From: an uncultured Phaeodactylibacter sp. | GTDB taxonomy: Bacteria; Bacteroidota; Bacteroidia; Chitinophagales; Saprospiraceae | Assembly (NCBI GenBank): GCA_913062745.1 | Contig: CAJXXJ010000122.1 | Span: forward strand, 1-8,694 | Length of the DNA stretch: 8,694 nucleotides | Reading direction: 5' to 3' | Part shown: piece after piece, positions 8,049 through 8,694 of the stretch | Layout: each line of letters starts with the position of its first letter | How positions within the stretch are numbered: the stretch's first letter is position 1 | Program-made: the position numbers and the translations under genes | Notes under the pieces: model-generated | Database searches by the model: none | The model's input: the letters and a program-made list of their open reading frames with translations, nothing else | Told to the model about the DNA's origin: nothing

Positions 8049-8076
8049 TGTGCTTTCAACTCCCAAAGAAAGCACA
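8049..8076. repeat. 9-bp perfect hairpin with 10-nt loop
   Basis: TGTGCTTTC (8049-8057) and GAAAGCACA (8068-8076) are exact reverse complements around 10 nt. Neither side is followed by a T-run, so it is not a standard terminator. It lies 38 nt to the right of the nested repeat and may be part of the same structured region. Confidence 0.45.
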
Positions 8077-8151
8077 CTTCCGCGAACCTTTCCTATCTAT
8101 GTTTAAGTCCGTTGCCTGAGAGCAGTCCGTTTCTAATCACAACGGTGAGCG

Positions 8152-8170
8152 CCCGGTTTTTCCGGGTTTT
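8152..8170 (+). terminator. Weak terminator-like hairpin
   Basis: CCCGG (8152-8156) and CCGGG (8162-8166) form a 5-bp stem around TTTTT and are followed by TTTT (8167-8170). The shape is that of a short plus-strand intrinsic terminator, but the stem is short and no gene ends just upstream. Confidence 0.2.
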
Positions 8171-8183
8171 GATACGGTCCGCG

Positions 8184-8249
8184 ACGTTTAGATATGCTTT
8201 TTTTTAAATTGAACTTGCATTTATGATAAAAAAAAGCATATCTTAGCGT
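8184..8249. repeat. 66-bp near-perfect palindrome (23-bp arms, 20-nt loop)
   Basis: The core arms 8190-8206 and 8227-8243 are exact 17-bp reverse complements (AGATATGC followed by eight T and an A). Extending outward to 8184 and 8249 adds six more positions: four pair normally, one is G-U in plus-strand RNA and one is a T/T mismatch. The loop is 20 nt. The T-run is at the top of the stem, and no T-run follows the stem on either strand, which argues against a simple terminator. No flanking target duplication is visible. Its right edge touches the -7 motif at 8250. Confidence 0.7.
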
Positions 8250-8257
8250 TAGATTTG
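8250..8257 (+). promoter_or_regulatory. Candidate Bacteroidota -7 promoter element (TAGATTTG)
   Basis: TAGATTTG matches the Bacteroidota -7 consensus TAnnTTTG exactly and points toward the plus-strand gene at 8483, which would give a leader of about 220 nt. No TTG lies at the usual -33 distance; the nearest (8215-8217) is 32 nt upstream, inside the loop of the adjoining palindrome. An exact match may still be chance. Confidence 0.3.
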
Positions 8258-8482
8258 AAAGCGTATTCCCAACGCTGACAAATCGACAAGATATTGGAGC
8301 TTGACACCTCCGTATCCCAATACCCAAATTTTGTTCTTCGTTTGACGCCTCTATTGGCGAGGACGGTGAACTTATCAGGCACTCTTCCCAAGCGCTATGA
8401 TAAGGATCGAGTAACCGCCCTGGTTGACTGAGTTCTTTTCCCAAAGACAATTCAGTTTTTAACCAACTTCAAATTCTTAGGC

Positions 8483-8694
8483 GTGAAACGAGTAACATTA
8501 TTTATCATCGCTGCACTGTCGCTTCTACAGCTCGGTGCGCAACAAACAGACCGCATCTTCGTGAAGCCGGATTGCAACGGAGATGGCTCTTCTTGGTCAT
8601 CACCACTTGGTGACCTGCATCAAGCATTGGCTATGGCTGCGCCAAACTCAGGTACTGAGATTTGGGTAGCGACCGGTGTATACCTTACTACTTC
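8483..8694 (+). CDS. Secreted parallel-beta-helix (choice-of-anchor type) protein, N-terminal fragment
   Basis: Only the first 70 codons are present; the frame is open at the right edge. The start is GTG at 8483: upstream in this frame there is no ATG back to the stop at 8429-8431, and GTG opens a good signal peptide (MKRVTLFIIAALSLLQLGA, cut before QQ). The mature start holds IFVKPDCNGDGSSWSSPLGD, then LHQALAMAAPNSGTEIWVATGVY. This is the usual opening of secreted right-handed beta-helix proteins of the type 'IYVd..atGtndGtSWadAftdLqdAL..A..gdtIwVa.GtY', common in Bacteroidota and Chlamydia-like polymorphic proteins. They are normally large surface or secreted proteins and often T9SS cargo in this phylum. 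It is divergent from the SprF-like block, and its codon choice looks less GC-rich at third positions than in that block. The function of the full protein cannot be told from this fragment. Confidence 0.8.
   Translation, partial: MKRVTLFIIAALSLLQLGAQQTDRIFVKPDCNGDGSSWSSPLGDLHQALAMAAPNSGTEIWVATGVYLTT

Larger units (their letters stand above)
7407..8482. other. 1.08-kb intergenic region, divergent genes, rich in inverted repeats
   Basis: It lies between the minus-strand SprF-like gene and the plus-strand beta-helix gene, so it should hold promoters for both. Several short open frames exist, but none shows a recognisable protein, credible start or consistent coding bias. From left to right it shows: an AT-rich leader of the SprF-like gene; a visibly GC-rich block (about 7617-7700); an AT-rich stretch with small palindromes; a nested inverted repeat (7932-8010); a 9-bp hairpin (8049-8076); a 6-bp pair CCGTTG/CAACGG (8109-8114 with 8140-8145); a CCCGG/CCGGG hairpin; a 66-bp palindrome (8184-8249); and further small pairs such as TATTGG/CCAATA (8292-8297 with 8317-8322). 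I recognise no tRNA, tmRNA, RNase P, SRP RNA or known riboswitch. Confidence 0.6.

Noticed and set aside
7859..8077. 72-codon minus-strand open frame with a hydrophobic stretch
   Set aside because: It has a GTG start in a poor context, and it runs through both arms of the nested inverted repeat, which explains the sequence better. No family was recognised.
8105..8150. TPP riboswitch (CTGAGA string present)
   Set aside because: The remaining conserved parts of the TPP aptamer are absent, and the downstream gene is not a thiamine gene.
8184..8249. Invertible promoter (phase variation)
   Set aside because: The repeats enclose only 20 nt, far shorter than known Bacteroidota invertible promoters, and no invertase gene is in view.
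8133..8450. 105-codon minus-strand open frame
   Set aside because: It passes through the 66-bp palindrome, has an erratic composition and resembles no protein family.

Overview
The window reads as a piece of a Bacteroidota chromosome. Its best-recognised genes are a PorP/SprF-family outer-membrane protein, a TPR / beta-propeller / OmpA protein with the layout of PorE, and a very large secreted protein built of SprB-like and Ig/PKD-like repeats. These belong to the type IX secretion (T9SS) and gliding-motility world, which is essentially confined to that phylum. The fairly GC-rich genes and absence of Shine-Dalgarno sequences fit a marine Saprospiria-type lineage, but that finer placement is only an inference.

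Layout. Positions 1-7406 are one minus-strand block, transcribed right to left. First comes the PorP/SprF-like gene (7406-6315), then a 298-nt gap with a GC-rich hairpin, then the PorE-like gene (6016-3275). The last is the giant repeat protein, which starts at 3278, overlaps the previous stop by an ATGA, and stays open for 1092 codons to the left edge of the window. The C-terminus, where a T9SS sorting domain would be expected, lies outside.

Positions 7407-8482 contain no gene I can support. The stretch is unusually rich in inverted repeats: a 79-nt nested fold, a 9-bp hairpin, and a 66-bp near-perfect palindrome directly next to an exact Bacteroidota -7 promoter motif. At 8483 a divergent plus-strand gene begins. 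It has a signal peptide and the start of a parallel-beta-helix type secreted protein, and it is cut by the right edge.

Working model. SprF-like proteins are known to be needed for secretion or attachment of a partner adhesin (SprF for SprB), and PorE tethers PorP and the T9SS to peptidoglycan. The minus-strand block therefore looks like a dedicated export and attachment module: barrel, periplasmic peptidoglycan adaptor and its own giant surface protein. Two details stand out. The OmpA-like domain of the adaptor has lost the usual peptidoglycan-binding Asp and carries an EF-hand-like loop. The intergenic region on the right may encode structured RNA or regulatory DNA. No CRISPR array, tRNA, rRNA, transposase or complete insertion sequence was seen.
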